DNA of 60,960 bases from Candidatus Lachnoclostridium stercoravium (lineage in GTDB: Bacteria; Bacillota; Clostridia; Lachnospirales; Lachnospiraceae). The translations under genes were made by a program, and so were the position numbers. The notes under the pieces are model-generated. The model saw only the letters and a list, made by a program, of their open reading frames with translations, searched no databases and had not been told where the DNA came from. The DNA is taken from NCBI GenBank assembly GCA_019118365.1, contig DWZA01000060.1:1-60960 (forward strand). Reading direction: 5' to 3'. Below, piece by piece: positions 16,344 to 24,742 of the stretch (positions are counted from its first letter, which is position 1; every line of letters begins with the position of its first letter).

Positions 16344-17756
16344 ATGGGCGGATTTTTTGGTGTTGCATCCAAAACGAACTGTTCACTGGATCTTTTTTTC
16401 GGTGTTGACTATCATTCCCATCTGGGAACGAAACGCGGCGGCATGGCCGTCTACGGCCCCGGCGGTTTTCATCGCTCCATACACAATATTGAAAACTCCC
16501 CTTTCCGGACGAAATTCGAAAAGGATCTGGACGAGCTGGAAGGAAATATGGGGATCGGCTGTATCTCCGATATGGACCCTCAGCCTCTTCTGATCCAGTC
16601 CCATTTAGGCAGCTATGCCATTACTACGGTAGGCAAGATAAACAACCAGGAACAGCTGGTAAAGGAGGCTTATGAAAGCGGCCATATCCATTTTATGGAG
16701 ATGAGCGGCGGAAAGATCAATTCCACAGAGCTTGTAGCCGCCCTGATCAATCAGAGCTCCAGCCTGCTGGAGGGCCTGCTCTACGCCCAGGAGAAAATCG
16801 ACGGTTCTATGACGATCCTTCTTCTGACTCCGGAAGGGATCTACGCTTCCAGGGACCGGATGGGCCGTACGCCGGTGATCTTAGGCAAAAAAGAAGACGC
16901 CTACTGCGTTTCCTTCGAAAGCTTTGCTTATTTGAACCTTGGCTACTCTGATTTTTCGGAGTTGGGCCCCGGCGAGATCGTCCTGGTAAGGCCGGACGGT
17001 GTGGAGACGCTCAGCAAGCCCCGCAAGGAGATGAAGATCTGCACCTTCCTGTGGACCTATTACGGCTATCCTACATCTACCTACGAAGGCGTCAATGTAG
17101 AGCAGATGCGGTACAACTGCGGAAAGATGCTGGCGCAGAGAGACAAGGGCAACATTACCGTTGACAGCGTTTCCGGCGTTCCGGACTCCGGCATCGCCCA
17201 CGCCATCGGATATTCCACAGAATCGGGCATTCCATTTACCCGCCCGTTTATCAAGTATACTCCCACCTGGCCAAGATCTTTTATGCCGCAGAACCAGAAT
17301 CAGAGAAATCTGATCGCAAAGATGAAGCTGATCCCTGTAGACGTGCTCATCCGCGGCAGAAGCCTTCTTCTGATCGACGATTCCATCGTCCGCGGCACAC
17401 AGCTGGGTGAGACGACAGATTTCCTCTACCGCAGCGGCGCGAAAGAGGTCCACGTGCGGCCCGCCTGCCCGCCTCTGCTTTACGCCTGCCCCTACTTAAA
17501 CTTCTCCCGTTCCGCTTCCGTCATGGATCTGATCACCAGACGGGTCATCCGGGAAAGGGAAGGCGACGAAGTTTCCGACGAGCTGCTGGACGACTACGCG
17601 GATCCAGACAGCACGAATTATAAAGAAATGGTAGAAGAGATCCGCAAGAAACTGAATTTCACCACTCTTTTCTTCCACCGCCTGGACGACATGGTAGAAT
17701 CCGTGGGGATCTCCCCATGCAAGCTGTGCACCCACTGCTGGAACGGAAAAGGCTGA
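16344..17756 (+). CDS. PurF-like phosphoribosyltransferase with degenerate glutaminase domain
   Basis: The start is the ATG at 16344, 7 bases after AAGGAG, giving 470 residues beginning MGGFFGVASK. The overall design is that of amidophosphoribosyltransferase, the first enzyme of purine synthesis. The C-terminal transferase half is intact: GVPDSGIAHAIGY, the PRPP motif LLLIDDSIVRGTQ and late cysteines (ACPPLLYACPY, CKLCTHCW) that could hold an Fe-S cluster as in B. subtilis PurF. The N-terminal Ntn half is not intact: CGVFG of active enzymes reads GGFFG, the glutamine-binding GHVRYAT region reads GIGCISDM and the HNG region reads VGKIN. It probably cannot use glutamine. It may use ammonia or another amine, or be regulatory. 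Its position after gcl hints at purine turnover rather than synthesis. Confidence 0.82.
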   Translation: MGGFFGVASKTNCSLDLFFGVDYHSHLGTKRGGMAVYGPGGFHRSIHNIENSPFRTKFEKDLDELEGNMGIGCISDMDPQPLLIQSHLGSYAITTVGKINNQEQLVKEAYESGHIHFMEMSGGKINSTELVAALINQSSSLLEGLLYAQEKIDGSMTILLLTPEGIYASRDRMGRTPVILGKKEDAYCVSFESFAYLNLGYSDFSELGPGEIVLVRPDGVETLSKPRKEMKICTFLWTYYGYPTSTYEGVNVEQMRYNCGKMLAQRDKGNITVDSVSGVPDSGIAHAIGYSTESGIPFTRPFIKYTPTWPRSFMPQNQNQRNLIAKMKLIPVDVLIRGRSLLLIDDSIVRGTQLGETTDFLYRSGAKEVHVRPACPPLLYACPYLNFSRSASVMDLITRRVIREREGDEVSDELLDDYADPDSTNYKEMVEEIRKKLNFTTLFFHRLDDMVESVGISPCKLCTHCWNGKG

Positions 17757-17796
17757 TCCTAAAACAACGGTTCAGACGGCGCTCTGGACCGTTACA

Positions 17797-17847
17797 AAAA
17801 AGAGCCATTGCCTGACAGACTTTCATCTGCCCCGCAATGGCTCTTTT
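17797..17847. terminator. Terminator between the PurF-like and PepSY genes
   Basis: AAAAAGAGCCATTGC (17797-17811) pairs with GCAATGGCTCTTTT (17834-17847). The A-rich and T-rich flanks let it work for both convergent genes. A smaller stem (ACGGTTCAGA/TCTGGACCGT, 17767-17792) precedes it. Confidence 0.8.
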
Positions 17848-17855
17848 GCTTGTCC

Positions 17856-18368
17856 TTATTCCATCTGTAATTTTGTTCCAATGATCGTTCCGCTTTCCGG
17901 ATTGATCTCGCAAGTTCCCCTCATGCCGTCTGCGGTAAAATCCACCAGATAGCTTTTCAGATCTCCCTTGTAGTCAAGTCTTACCGCCAGCTCGCAGGCT
18001 TCCGGATACTGATCCAGCACCACTTGCTTGGCCTGGTCTTCGTTAAACACTACCTGCTTGCTTCCCTTATGCTGGAACAGCCAGCTTTTATAAGAACTGA
18101 TCGTTCCGCTCTGAGAATCTACAGCGATCTGATAATACTCCTGAAGATCTCCATTGTAATAGACCACTTCATATCCGCCGTCCCGGCTCTCCGCGTACTG
18201 GAACTTGCTGCCTTCTGTGATATAGCTCTTAGCGATACTGCATGCTTCATCCTTTGTAATACAGGCTGCTGCCGTCTCCGGTCTTGCTGCGCCGGAACCT
18301 GCATATGCTGTCATCTGCGCTGCAAGCAGGAATACTGCCGTGCCTGCCGCCAACAAGAATCTTTTCAT
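17856..18368 (-). CDS. Secreted PepSY-domain protein
   Basis: The ATG at 18368 is preceded by GGGAGG and opens a clear signal peptide: MKRF, then a hydrophobic run of about 12 residues, then the cleavage-type sequence AYAGS. The mature part of the 170-residue protein holds two PepSY-like units. One is around EACSIAKSYITEGSKFQY to DSQSGTISSYK; the second is around FNEDQAKQVVLDQYPEA to NPESGTIIGTK. PepSY domains occur in extracellular inhibitors or chaperones of proteases and in sensors. No protease gene is adjacent and the gene is transcribed alone, so its partner is unknown. Confidence 0.8.
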   Translation of the reverse strand: MKRFLLAAGTAVFLLAAQMTAYAGSGAARPETAAACITKDEACSIAKSYITEGSKFQYAESRDGGYEVVYYNGDLQEYYQIAVDSQSGTISSYKSWLFQHKGSKQVVFNEDQAKQVVLDQYPEACELAVRLDYKGDLKSYLVDFTADGMRGTCEINPESGTIIGTKLQME

Positions 18369-18533
18369 CAATACCTCCCGTATTCCAACCGCTGTCCAAA
18401 TCCTGTCGTTCTCAGCTGAATCTTTTATATCTATAAAAATGAGTATACCACACTTTCGCAGAAAAGTCATTCACTATTTGTCCTTATCTGCAATTCGCAA
18501 AAGAAAACATCCATTTTAACAGAAGCTTGAAAC

Positions 18534-18783
18534 GGCCATAGAAAAGTGCTGGTTTCTTTTGCGGTTTCGGAGCCAGAACCTCTAAGGTTTGGAAAATCTG
18601 CTAAAAGCATAAGCCCCAATTCCAACTCGCGTATTTACGCTCAAACATGGGAATTGGGGCTTATAACGCAGTATTTTCCAAGCCAAGAGGTTCTAAGCCT
18701 CCTGCAAATGCAAAAGAAACCAGCGCTTTTATGGCCTGTTCTATTCAGATCGAAAATGATTCGCGAATGTAATTTTGCGGATC
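18534..18783. repeat. Long-hairpin repeat element A, copy 1
   Basis: The region 18534-18736 is a near-perfect palindrome of about 200 bp. Terminal arms are GGCCATA-AAAAGTGCTGGTTTC and GAAACCAGCGCTTTTATGGCC. Inner arms pair CAGAACCTC...GGAAAAT with ATTTTCC...GAGGTTCT and AAGCCCCAATTCC with GGAATTGGGGCTT, around a loop that includes GCGTATTTACGC. A second copy in reverse orientation at 60718-60960 differs by only about three positions in the hairpin. The similarity runs on for about 47 bases on one side (to 18783). No reading frame or transposase is present. It resembles a MITE or another structured intergenic repeat. Confidence 0.88.
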
Positions 18784-18791
18784 GCAGATAC

Positions 18792-18829
18792 GGCAAAAGC
18801 GGTCTGAACACGTGAAAGACCGCTTTGCC
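18792..18829 (-). terminator. Hairpin terminator after the hydrogenase operon
   Basis: GGCAAAAGCGGTCT (18792-18805) pairs with AGACCGCTTTGCC (18817-18829). It lies 39 bases beyond the stop of the last hydrogenase gene. The T-run is weak, so the call rests on position and stem stability. It abuts repeat element A. Confidence 0.55.
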
Positions 18830-18867
18830 TTATTATGATCCAATATTACTTTTCGAATTGGAGATCC

Positions 18868-20316
18868 TTACTTGCGGTGCATGGAGAAGGAATCCATCGG
18901 ATACTGTTTCAGGTTCTCGTATACCTGGCGGGCGTCTGCCTGGCCGATGAGCGTATCCCTGTCTTTCTTTGCCTCCATCTCCGTCTTGTGCTTGCTTGGT
19001 CCGCCGACGCAGCCGCCGACGCAGGCCATGCCTTCGATGAAGTCTGCCGGAAGTTTTCCTGCTCTTAAGAGAAGAAGGGCTTTCTTGCACTCTGCCGCGC
19101 CGTTGCACTTCATAACGTTTACATTGTTGTCAATGCCTTTTTCCGCCATGCACTCCAGTACGGCTGCCGTTACGCCGCCGCCGTTTCCAAAGCGTTTTCC
19201 AAATGTGGATGCCTGCTGGTCTTCATTTGGCTCCGGCTCCAGCTCTACGCCTTTGGCTCTCATCATCGCGCGGATCTCGCCGATAGTCAGGGCGTAATCT
19301 GCATTGTCCATGATATTTAAGTCCAGCGTCTCGCTCTTCTTGGCGATACACGGACCGATGAATACGGCGATGGTTCCCGGATCCTGAGCCTTCAGCATCC
19401 TGGATACGGCGCACATCGGAGAAACTGTGGTGGACACATGGTCCATCAGCTGTGGAAAATGCTGTTTGATCATATTTACAAAGGCCGGGCAGCAGGAGGT
19501 GGTCATCTTCTTTCCTTCCTTGTATGCTTCCGCCCACTCTTCCGCCTCGTAAGCGGCGGTCATATCTCCGCCTAATCCAACGTCGATCAGGTCTGCAAAA
19601 CCGATCTTCTTTAAAGCGGTCCTCCAGCTGGAAACCGTGATATCCTTGCCGAACTGTCCCTCGATGGAAGGCGCGATCATGGCTACTACCCGCTTGCCGG
19701 CGCGGATCAGGTTGATCACGTCTACCAGGAATGTCTTGGAACCGATGGCTCCGAACGGGCAGCTGTGGATGCACGCGCCGCACTGGATGCATTTATTTTC
19801 ATCAATGATACAGATACCATATTCGTCATAGGTGATCGCGTCTACCGGGCAGGCTTTCTTACACGGCCTCTCCAGATGAGCGATCGCGTTGTACGGGCAG
19901 GCCTGGGCGCACTTGCCGCATTCCTTACACTTATTAGGGTCGATGTGGGCCCTGTGCTCTCCCATGGTGATCGCGCCGAAATTACAGGAATTCTGGCACG
20001 CTTTACCCATACATTTCCGGCAGTTGTCTGTTACTACGTAAGAGGCGATCGGACACTCCTCGCAGGCTGCGCCGATGACCTGGACTACATTTCTGGAATC
20101 CTTGCCAGAAGGGCACAGGCCCTCGGCCAGGCGCACTCTCTGGCGGATGATCTCTCTTTCTTTATAGATACAGCAGCGGAACTGAGCCTGCGGGCCTGGG
20201 ATCATTTTATATGGGATCTCGGATTTCTCATCCATCTTTCCCTCCCATGCCAGCTTTGCCACCTCGTAAAGCACGTCATGCTTGATCTTCAGTATCGTAG
20301 CGTCATTTGTTACCAT
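18868..20316 (-). CDS. [FeFe]-hydrogenase, ferredoxin-type clusters plus H-cluster domain
   Basis: The ATG at 20316 follows GGAGGAAAGTA, giving 482 residues beginning MVTNDATILK. The N-terminal third has several cysteine clusters: CEECPIASYVVTDNCRKCMG, CKECGKCAQACP and CIQCGACIHSCP, so multiple [4Fe-4S] centres. The H-cluster signatures are TTSCCPAFV (L1), GPCIAKKSE (L2) and ACVGGCVGG (L3). These retain all four cysteine ligands but differ from the PGW, MPCTAKK and CPGGC versions of classical catalytic enzymes, which fits the poorly characterised group-B type. It is the last gene of the operon with the sensory hydrogenase and may be the catalytic output. The physiological direction cannot be read from sequence. 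Confidence 0.9.
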   Translation of the reverse strand: MVTNDATILKIKHDVLYEVAKLAWEGKMDEKSEIPYKMIPGPQAQFRCCIYKEREIIRQRVRLAEGLCPSGKDSRNVVQVIGAACEECPIASYVVTDNCRKCMGKACQNSCNFGAITMGEHRAHIDPNKCKECGKCAQACPYNAIAHLERPCKKACPVDAITYDEYGICIIDENKCIQCGACIHSCPFGAIGSKTFLVDVINLIRAGKRVVAMIAPSIEGQFGKDITVSSWRTALKKIGFADLIDVGLGGDMTAAYEAEEWAEAYKEGKKMTTSCCPAFVNMIKQHFPQLMDHVSTTVSPMCAVSRMLKAQDPGTIAVFIGPCIAKKSETLDLNIMDNADYALTIGEIRAMMRAKGVELEPEPNEDQQASTFGKRFGNGGGVTAAVLECMAEKGIDNNVNVMKCNGAAECKKALLLLRAGKLPADFIEGMACVGGCVGGPSKHKTEMEAKKDRDTLIGQADARQVYENLKQYPMDSFSMHRK

Positions 20317-20357
20317 TACTTTCCTCCTAAACTTTCTCTTTATGAGCGTTTTTTTAT

Positions 20358-21539
20358 TCAATAATAAGTTACTGTAACCTGTTTCCCCATTGCCGTTACT
20401 GTCTGCCTGAGCTGTTCCACCAGGTTCTGACGGATGCCCAGGTCAAAAGGAAGTCCCGGATTCTGATAGGCGCTGTTGATCGCTTTTCCTACGTAAAGAT
20501 GAAGCTCTGTACAATCTTCTATCAGCATTTTTGCTACCATAGATGCCCCGTTTACTTTATCCAGTTCCTCGAAAAACGCCTCGGAAACTGTTTCGTTCTG
20601 GACATAGCGCTTCAGCAGCTGGACCACGCGGTTCAGCGTAAGAACGCCTTCCGTTACAAGGTCGATCCCTTCTATAAACGCCATCGGCGGAATCTCCGGA
20701 TCCACATAGTTTAACGATACGTCCAGCTTTCTTCCCAGCACTCTGGAAACGATGGTGGCGCTTGTGCCGCCGCACACGACTCTTTTTGTGTTATCGTCCC
20801 CTGCCATAAAACTTTCTACCATCTTTTTGTCGTCGTCCGGATTCTGGGCAGGCCCGGTCATCAGATGGACCGGTTTGCTGTCGATGATCCTCATCACAGC
20901 CACTGTCGTATCGTCTCCCGGACGGGACATATACAGATCGTCGCACGCCTGGCAGATAGAAGTAGCCAGACGGATAGCGGATATCGTCAGACGATACTGC
21001 CTTAAGGCATAGTCCGCGATATCCTTCCATTCCCACCCAAAGTTCAGCAGATCGCCTACTCCCGCATGAATGGTCCCATCGCTCATCAGGATCAGCGCGT
21101 CTCCTCTCTGGACGCGGAAACGGAATTCATTTATTTTTTTATCTTCAATAACCCGGATATTCTCCGGTATCTCTACCAGTTCCCCATTGCGGATAAAGAT
21201 ACAGGACGGATTATCAAATTCTACCAGATAGGCGTCTCCGTTATGGAACACCTGCAGGATGCTGAACGTAGAATACGCCACCTTCCGCACCTGGCAGATG
21301 GGAAGCGTCTGCACGATCGTCTCCACGCATTCTTCCAGAGTCGCCCCGTTTAAAAACATAGTCCCCAGAATCTTGGAAGTCAGAGTCGACAGGATGTTCG
21401 CCTTTACTCCGCTTCCCATCCCGTCTGCCAGGATGAGGATATCGGAGTCGTCTGTCTTCAGAATCTCCACCTTGTCGCCGCAGAGGACTTCCGTAAACTT
21501 ATTCAGACTCTTATATGCTACATCTACTGTGATTCCCAT
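20358..21539 (-). CDS. SpoIIE-type PP2C serine phosphatase of the hydrogenase operon
   Basis: This 393-residue protein has a PP2C/SpoIIE-like phosphatase domain at residues about 1-225. Metal-binding phrases are ILADGMGSG near residue 38, LILMSDGT near 160 and RPGDDTTVAVM near 215. The remaining 170 residues (MTGPAQNPDDDKKMV to the end) form a separate domain I do not recognise. The start codon lies directly after the stop of the sensory hydrogenase gene, so the two are translationally coupled. The same gene order, with a PAS-hydrogenase followed by a phosphatase, is known for sensory [FeFe]-hydrogenases in Clostridia. It likely converts hydrogen or redox sensing into protein dephosphorylation. 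The target is not visible. Confidence 0.9.
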   Translation of the reverse strand: MGITVDVAYKSLNKFTEVLCGDKVEILKTDDSDILILADGMGSGVKANILSTLTSKILGTMFLNGATLEECVETIVQTLPICQVRKVAYSTFSILQVFHNGDAYLVEFDNPSCIFIRNGELVEIPENIRVIEDKKINEFRFRVQRGDALILMSDGTIHAGVGDLLNFGWEWKDIADYALRQYRLTISAIRLATSICQACDDLYMSRPGDDTTVAVMRIIDSKPVHLMTGPAQNPDDDKKMVESFMAGDDNTKRVVCGGTSATIVSRVLGRKLDVSLNYVDPEIPPMAFIEGIDLVTEGVLTLNRVVQLLKRYVQNETVSEAFFEELDKVNGASMVAKMLIEDCTELHLYVGKAINSAYQNPGLPFDLGIRQNLVEQLRQTVTAMGKQVTVTYY

Positions 21540-23270
21540 TTACCTGCCCCCGCTTTCACTTCCGTCATCCAGCAGCGAGCGGCACAGCTTTGTCAGAGTG
21601 GTCTTTGTCTCCGCAGTAGTCTCGCCTAAGAGTCCGGCAATCTCCTGGGCCACCATCATCTGCTTATGGATGACTTTCTGGGCCAGGTCGATAGTCTCCA
21701 GCTTCTTTTCATAGTCTTCCTGAGCTGTCTCTTCTTCTTTTGTAATGTCGATGAACGTTCCCAGGACAACGTCCTGCTTCGGTATATATACAATATTCTG
21801 TAAGGTGGAAAGGTTGTACTCCGGATAAGAGACTTTCTTTCCATGGATGTTCTGCCTGCTGTCAAATACCCACTGGAAATCCGACGGGTCTACCAGCTCG
21901 AACAGATACATCTGCAGCGCTTCCTGGCGTGTCTTTCCAAAATACTTCTCCCCGACTGCAGAATACTCCATGATCTTCATATCCCGGTCCACGATCAGGA
22001 CGATATTCGGCGACGTCTCCATGACCAGGTTGGCGAGAGACTCTGCCTTTTCGTTCATAAACGGAATGCACATGTTCAGCTCGGCCTTTTTCTGGAATAC
22101 GGCGATCGCCTTTTCCCGGCAGGTAGGGTAGCCGCAGGCGCCGCAGTTTAATTCGTCTTCCGGCCGTACTTTTCCCGTCATGCGCAGGATCTCCTGAATC
22201 TGCTCTTCCGTAGGCTGAAGATCGTGAGGCGAACGGTCGTAAAAATCTTCCCGGAACGAGATCCCGTCCATCATATTCTTCAGTTCTTCCTTTTCCGGAG
22301 CTTCCTTGGCCACAGCGTCTTCCATATCGATCTTTATGCGGAATGGAGACGGACAGTCCTTATTGACCGCCGGGCCTTTAATACAGCCGCCCTCGCACAT
22401 ATTCATCTCGATAAAACAGCCTTTGATCTCGCCCTTTTCCAGGCTCTTGCACAGCTCGATGCAGTTTTCCGATCCATGGACGTAGAACTTCCGGTATCCG
22501 TCGGCTTCTGCCTCAGCCGCCATAACGGAGCTTATCACGCCGCTGGTGACCGGATAGAGGCGATTGATCCTGGGATCCAGCTTTTTAAATGGGATATCTT
22601 CGCAGTCCTTGATCACGATGTCTTCCTCATCCAGCCACCTGGTGATGTCGTTAAAGTTCAGCACCGCGTCGATCACGCCTTCGTGCCTTAAGTCCTGGGC
22701 CTCCTGCTTTTTGGCAATGCACGGTCCCAGAAATACGACCTTTGCATCCGGATCCTCTTTCTTGATCATCTTGCCATGGGCGATCATGGGGGAGACTACC
22801 GGAGCCATATACGGGATCAGATCCGGATAGTAGATCTCGATCAGGGAATTTACGCTGGGACAGCAGGTGGTGATGATATTTTCCATCCTGCCCTCTTTCA
22901 GGAGCTCCACGTATTCCGCCGTCACGGCCGCCGCTCCCTCGGAAGTCTCCCGCACCTCTGCAAAGCCAAGCTTCTGCAGCGCTCCGTTTACCTGGCCTAA
23001 GGTTCCGTATTTTAAAAGCCCCATATAGGACGGAGCGATCGAAACGACTACCCGCTCCCCCTGGCGGATAAACCGCTGTACAAGTCCAAGGTCGCTGGTG
23101 AGGGTCTTCGCTGACTGCGGGCAGATCTGCAGGCAGTGGCCGCAAAGAACGCACTTGTCTTCCATGATCTCCGCACGGCCGTCTTTGATCATGACCGCCT
23201 TTACGTCGCAGTACCGGACGCATTTGTAGCAGTGCTTGCACTTTGTAGCTTTAAAATCAATGATCCCCAT
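21540..23270 (-). CDS. Sensory [FeFe]-hydrogenase with PAS domain (HydS type)
   Basis: The 576-residue protein begins with two [4Fe-4S] motifs (C11-C14-C17-C21 and C40-C43-C46-C50). The H-cluster domain follows, with TTCCPS (134-139), GPCIAKK (182-188) and MCEGGC (291-296). A further cysteine cluster CGACGYPTC (376-384) precedes a PAS domain (about 410-515) containing TSPNIVLIVDRDMKIMEYS. The end is a helical linker. All four H-cluster ligands are kept. In this group-C type the PAS domain is thought to pass the redox or hydrogen signal to a partner, here probably the phosphatase encoded immediately downstream. The upstream small ferredoxin gene ends 3 bases before this start. Confidence 0.93.
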   Translation of the reverse strand: MGIIDFKATKCKHCYKCVRYCDVKAVMIKDGRAEIMEDKCVLCGHCLQICPQSAKTLTSDLGLVQRFIRQGERVVVSIAPSYMGLLKYGTLGQVNGALQKLGFAEVRETSEGAAAVTAEYVELLKEGRMENIITTCCPSVNSLIEIYYPDLIPYMAPVVSPMIAHGKMIKKEDPDAKVVFLGPCIAKKQEAQDLRHEGVIDAVLNFNDITRWLDEEDIVIKDCEDIPFKKLDPRINRLYPVTSGVISSVMAAEAEADGYRKFYVHGSENCIELCKSLEKGEIKGCFIEMNMCEGGCIKGPAVNKDCPSPFRIKIDMEDAVAKEAPEKEELKNMMDGISFREDFYDRSPHDLQPTEEQIQEILRMTGKVRPEDELNCGACGYPTCREKAIAVFQKKAELNMCIPFMNEKAESLANLVMETSPNIVLIVDRDMKIMEYSAVGEKYFGKTRQEALQMYLFELVDPSDFQWVFDSRQNIHGKKVSYPEYNLSTLQNIVYIPKQDVVLGTFIDITKEEETAQEDYEKKLETIDLAQKVIHKQMMVAQEIAGLLGETTAETKTTLTKLCRSLLDDGSESGGR

Positions 23271-23273
23271 ACG

Positions 23274-23516
23274 CTACAGCCTCCCAAGTATTTCTTTTTC
23301 GAAAAACTCCTGTACTCCTTCCGGTTTTACTGCTATCAGATCGTCGTCTACCGTAACGCAGACTCCGTTTTCCATACAGTTTCCACTGCAGAACGCCCCG
23401 TTTAAGTCTACCTGTCCCGTCAGTCCGTGCTGGCTGACCAGATTCTGCAGCTGCTGGATGATCTCTCTGGATCCTTTCAAATGACAGGCGCTCCCAATAC
23501 AAATCGTAACTCTCAT
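23274..23516 (-). CDS. Thioredoxin-like [2Fe-2S] ferredoxin
   Basis: This 80-residue protein has the NuoE/HoxE C-terminal fold: VTICIGSACHLKGS at the start and NGAFCSGNCMENG in the middle, giving four cysteines in the C-x4-C / C-x3-C arrangement that binds one [2Fe-2S] cluster. It is the first gene of the sensory-hydrogenase operon and is separated from HydS by 3 bases. It probably carries electrons to or from HydS. Confidence 0.9.
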   Translation of the reverse strand: MRVTICIGSACHLKGSREIIQQLQNLVSQHGLTGQVDLNGAFCSGNCMENGVCVTVDDDLIAVKPEGVQEFFEKEILGRL

Positions 23517-23614
23517 ACAAATCCTTCCTCCGTGTTTTTGAAATAGCCTATAGATGACTTCATTATCTCATGCTGTGATATTTTTATCAATTACTTTTTT
23601 TAAGATTTCGCCTT

Positions 23615-24481
23615 TCATGACAGCTTCGGCGTCCCCACCTTTTTATTTTCCTTTCTCCACTGGCTGGGGGAGAGGCCGTAGGTCTTTTTAAAGGCTCTGG
23701 AAAAGTGGAGCTGGTTTGGATAACCGACGCTCCTTCCGATCTCATTGATGCTCATGTCGGAAAATTTCAGCATCTCCGCCGCCTTGTTCATCCGGAAATA
23801 GATGAGGAACTGCTGAAGCGTCTGGTTCATGGATTCCCGGAAGATCTTGCCCAGATAGCTCCTGTTCAGATTGCAGAAGCCTGCGATGTCTTCTATGGTG
23901 ATCGGCTGGCTGCAGTTCTGTTCAATAAAGGTGACCGCCTCCCTGACATAGAAATCCTTCAGTTTTCCTTCTGTCATCTCCTTCTGGGACGCGGAAGACT
24001 GGATCAGCTGATCCAGGAACAGATAAAGGTGGCCGATCTGGTACAGGGACGAAGCCTTTTTATTTTTCGCCAGCGTCAGAAGCTCGTTTTCCAGAAGCAC
24101 AGCCTGCTCCTTCTTTCCACAGCGATAAATAGGAGAATCATAAGTCAGGCCTGCCGTCTCCACGTACTCCCTGGCCCGTATGCCGTCAAATTCCACCCAG
24201 GCGTATTCCCAAGGTTCCTTTTCGTCCGCCATATAAGTCGTGATCTGCTGAGGATAGATGATAAATCCCTGCCCAGGCTTTAAATGGTATATATGCGTGA
24301 CGTCCTGGGAATCGGTAGAATACAGAACGCCTTTTCCAGAAATGACAAAATGGAACAGATAATGGTTCCGGGAAGCCGGGCCATAGGAATGGAGCGGCTT
24401 GCAGCGTTCCCATCCGTACTGGAAAAGCGTGATATCGATATATCGTTCGTTCGGAAAAATATTAAATAAAAAATCGCCCAT
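23615..24481 (-). CDS. AraC-family regulator of the alpha-galactoside operon
   Basis: The ATG at 24481 (protein MGDFLFNIFP, 288 residues) is preceded by AGGAGG; the longer frame lacks a ribosome site. The N-terminal half is a cupin-like sugar-binding domain (NHYLFHFVISGKGVLYS, LKPGQGFIIYPQQ, WEYAWVEFDG). The C-terminal 100 residues have two helix-turn-helix motifs: ITIEDIAGFCNLNRSYLGKIF and SINEIGRSVGYPNQLHFSRAFKKTYGLSP. This is the RafR/MsmR type. It is divergent from the binding-protein gene of the sugar operon, which it most likely activates in response to raffinose- or melibiose-like sugars. Confidence 0.9.
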   Translation of the reverse strand: MGDFLFNIFPNERYIDITLFQYGWERCKPLHSYGPASRNHYLFHFVISGKGVLYSTDSQDVTHIYHLKPGQGFIIYPQQITTYMADEKEPWEYAWVEFDGIRAREYVETAGLTYDSPIYRCGKKEQAVLLENELLTLAKNKKASSLYQIGHLYLFLDQLIQSSASQKEMTEGKLKDFYVREAVTFIEQNCSQPITIEDIAGFCNLNRSYLGKIFRESMNQTLQQFLIYFRMNKAAEMLKFSDMSINEIGRSVGYPNQLHFSRAFKKTYGLSPSQWRKENKKVGTPKLS

Positions 24482-24742
24482 GATCTCTGCCCCTCCTGAT
24501 ACCATAATTTTATCATAATATATCTTTTTTGCATATATCAAGCATATTGGTATATCAATGTTTTTTGGATATATATACCCTATTATTTAAAATTGATATA
24601 ATCTAACAAGAATTTAAGTATATTTTATCAAATATACTCAACTCTACTCTCTTATCTGGCCAGATAGATGATAACATTTTAACAATCTTTTTCCGTTCAG
24701 GTGATCCTGGACAGCAACTTTTATAAACAAGGAGGGTATATC
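24482..24742. promoter_or_regulatory. Divergent control region, araC-type gene and sugar operon
   Basis: The 260-base interval is AT-rich and holds no gene. On the plus strand a TATAAT (about 24596-24601) lacks a good -35 box, which fits an activator-dependent promoter. ATATATATACC and CATATATCAAGCATATTGGTATATC stretches near 24530-24590 give direct and inverted AT-rich motifs that could be AraC half-sites. The exact sites cannot be fixed by eye. Confidence 0.4.

Noticed and set aside
18534-18783. Repeat element A as an insertion sequence
   Set aside because: There is no transposase frame and both copies are about 240 bp of self-complementary sequence, so it can at most be a non-autonomous element.
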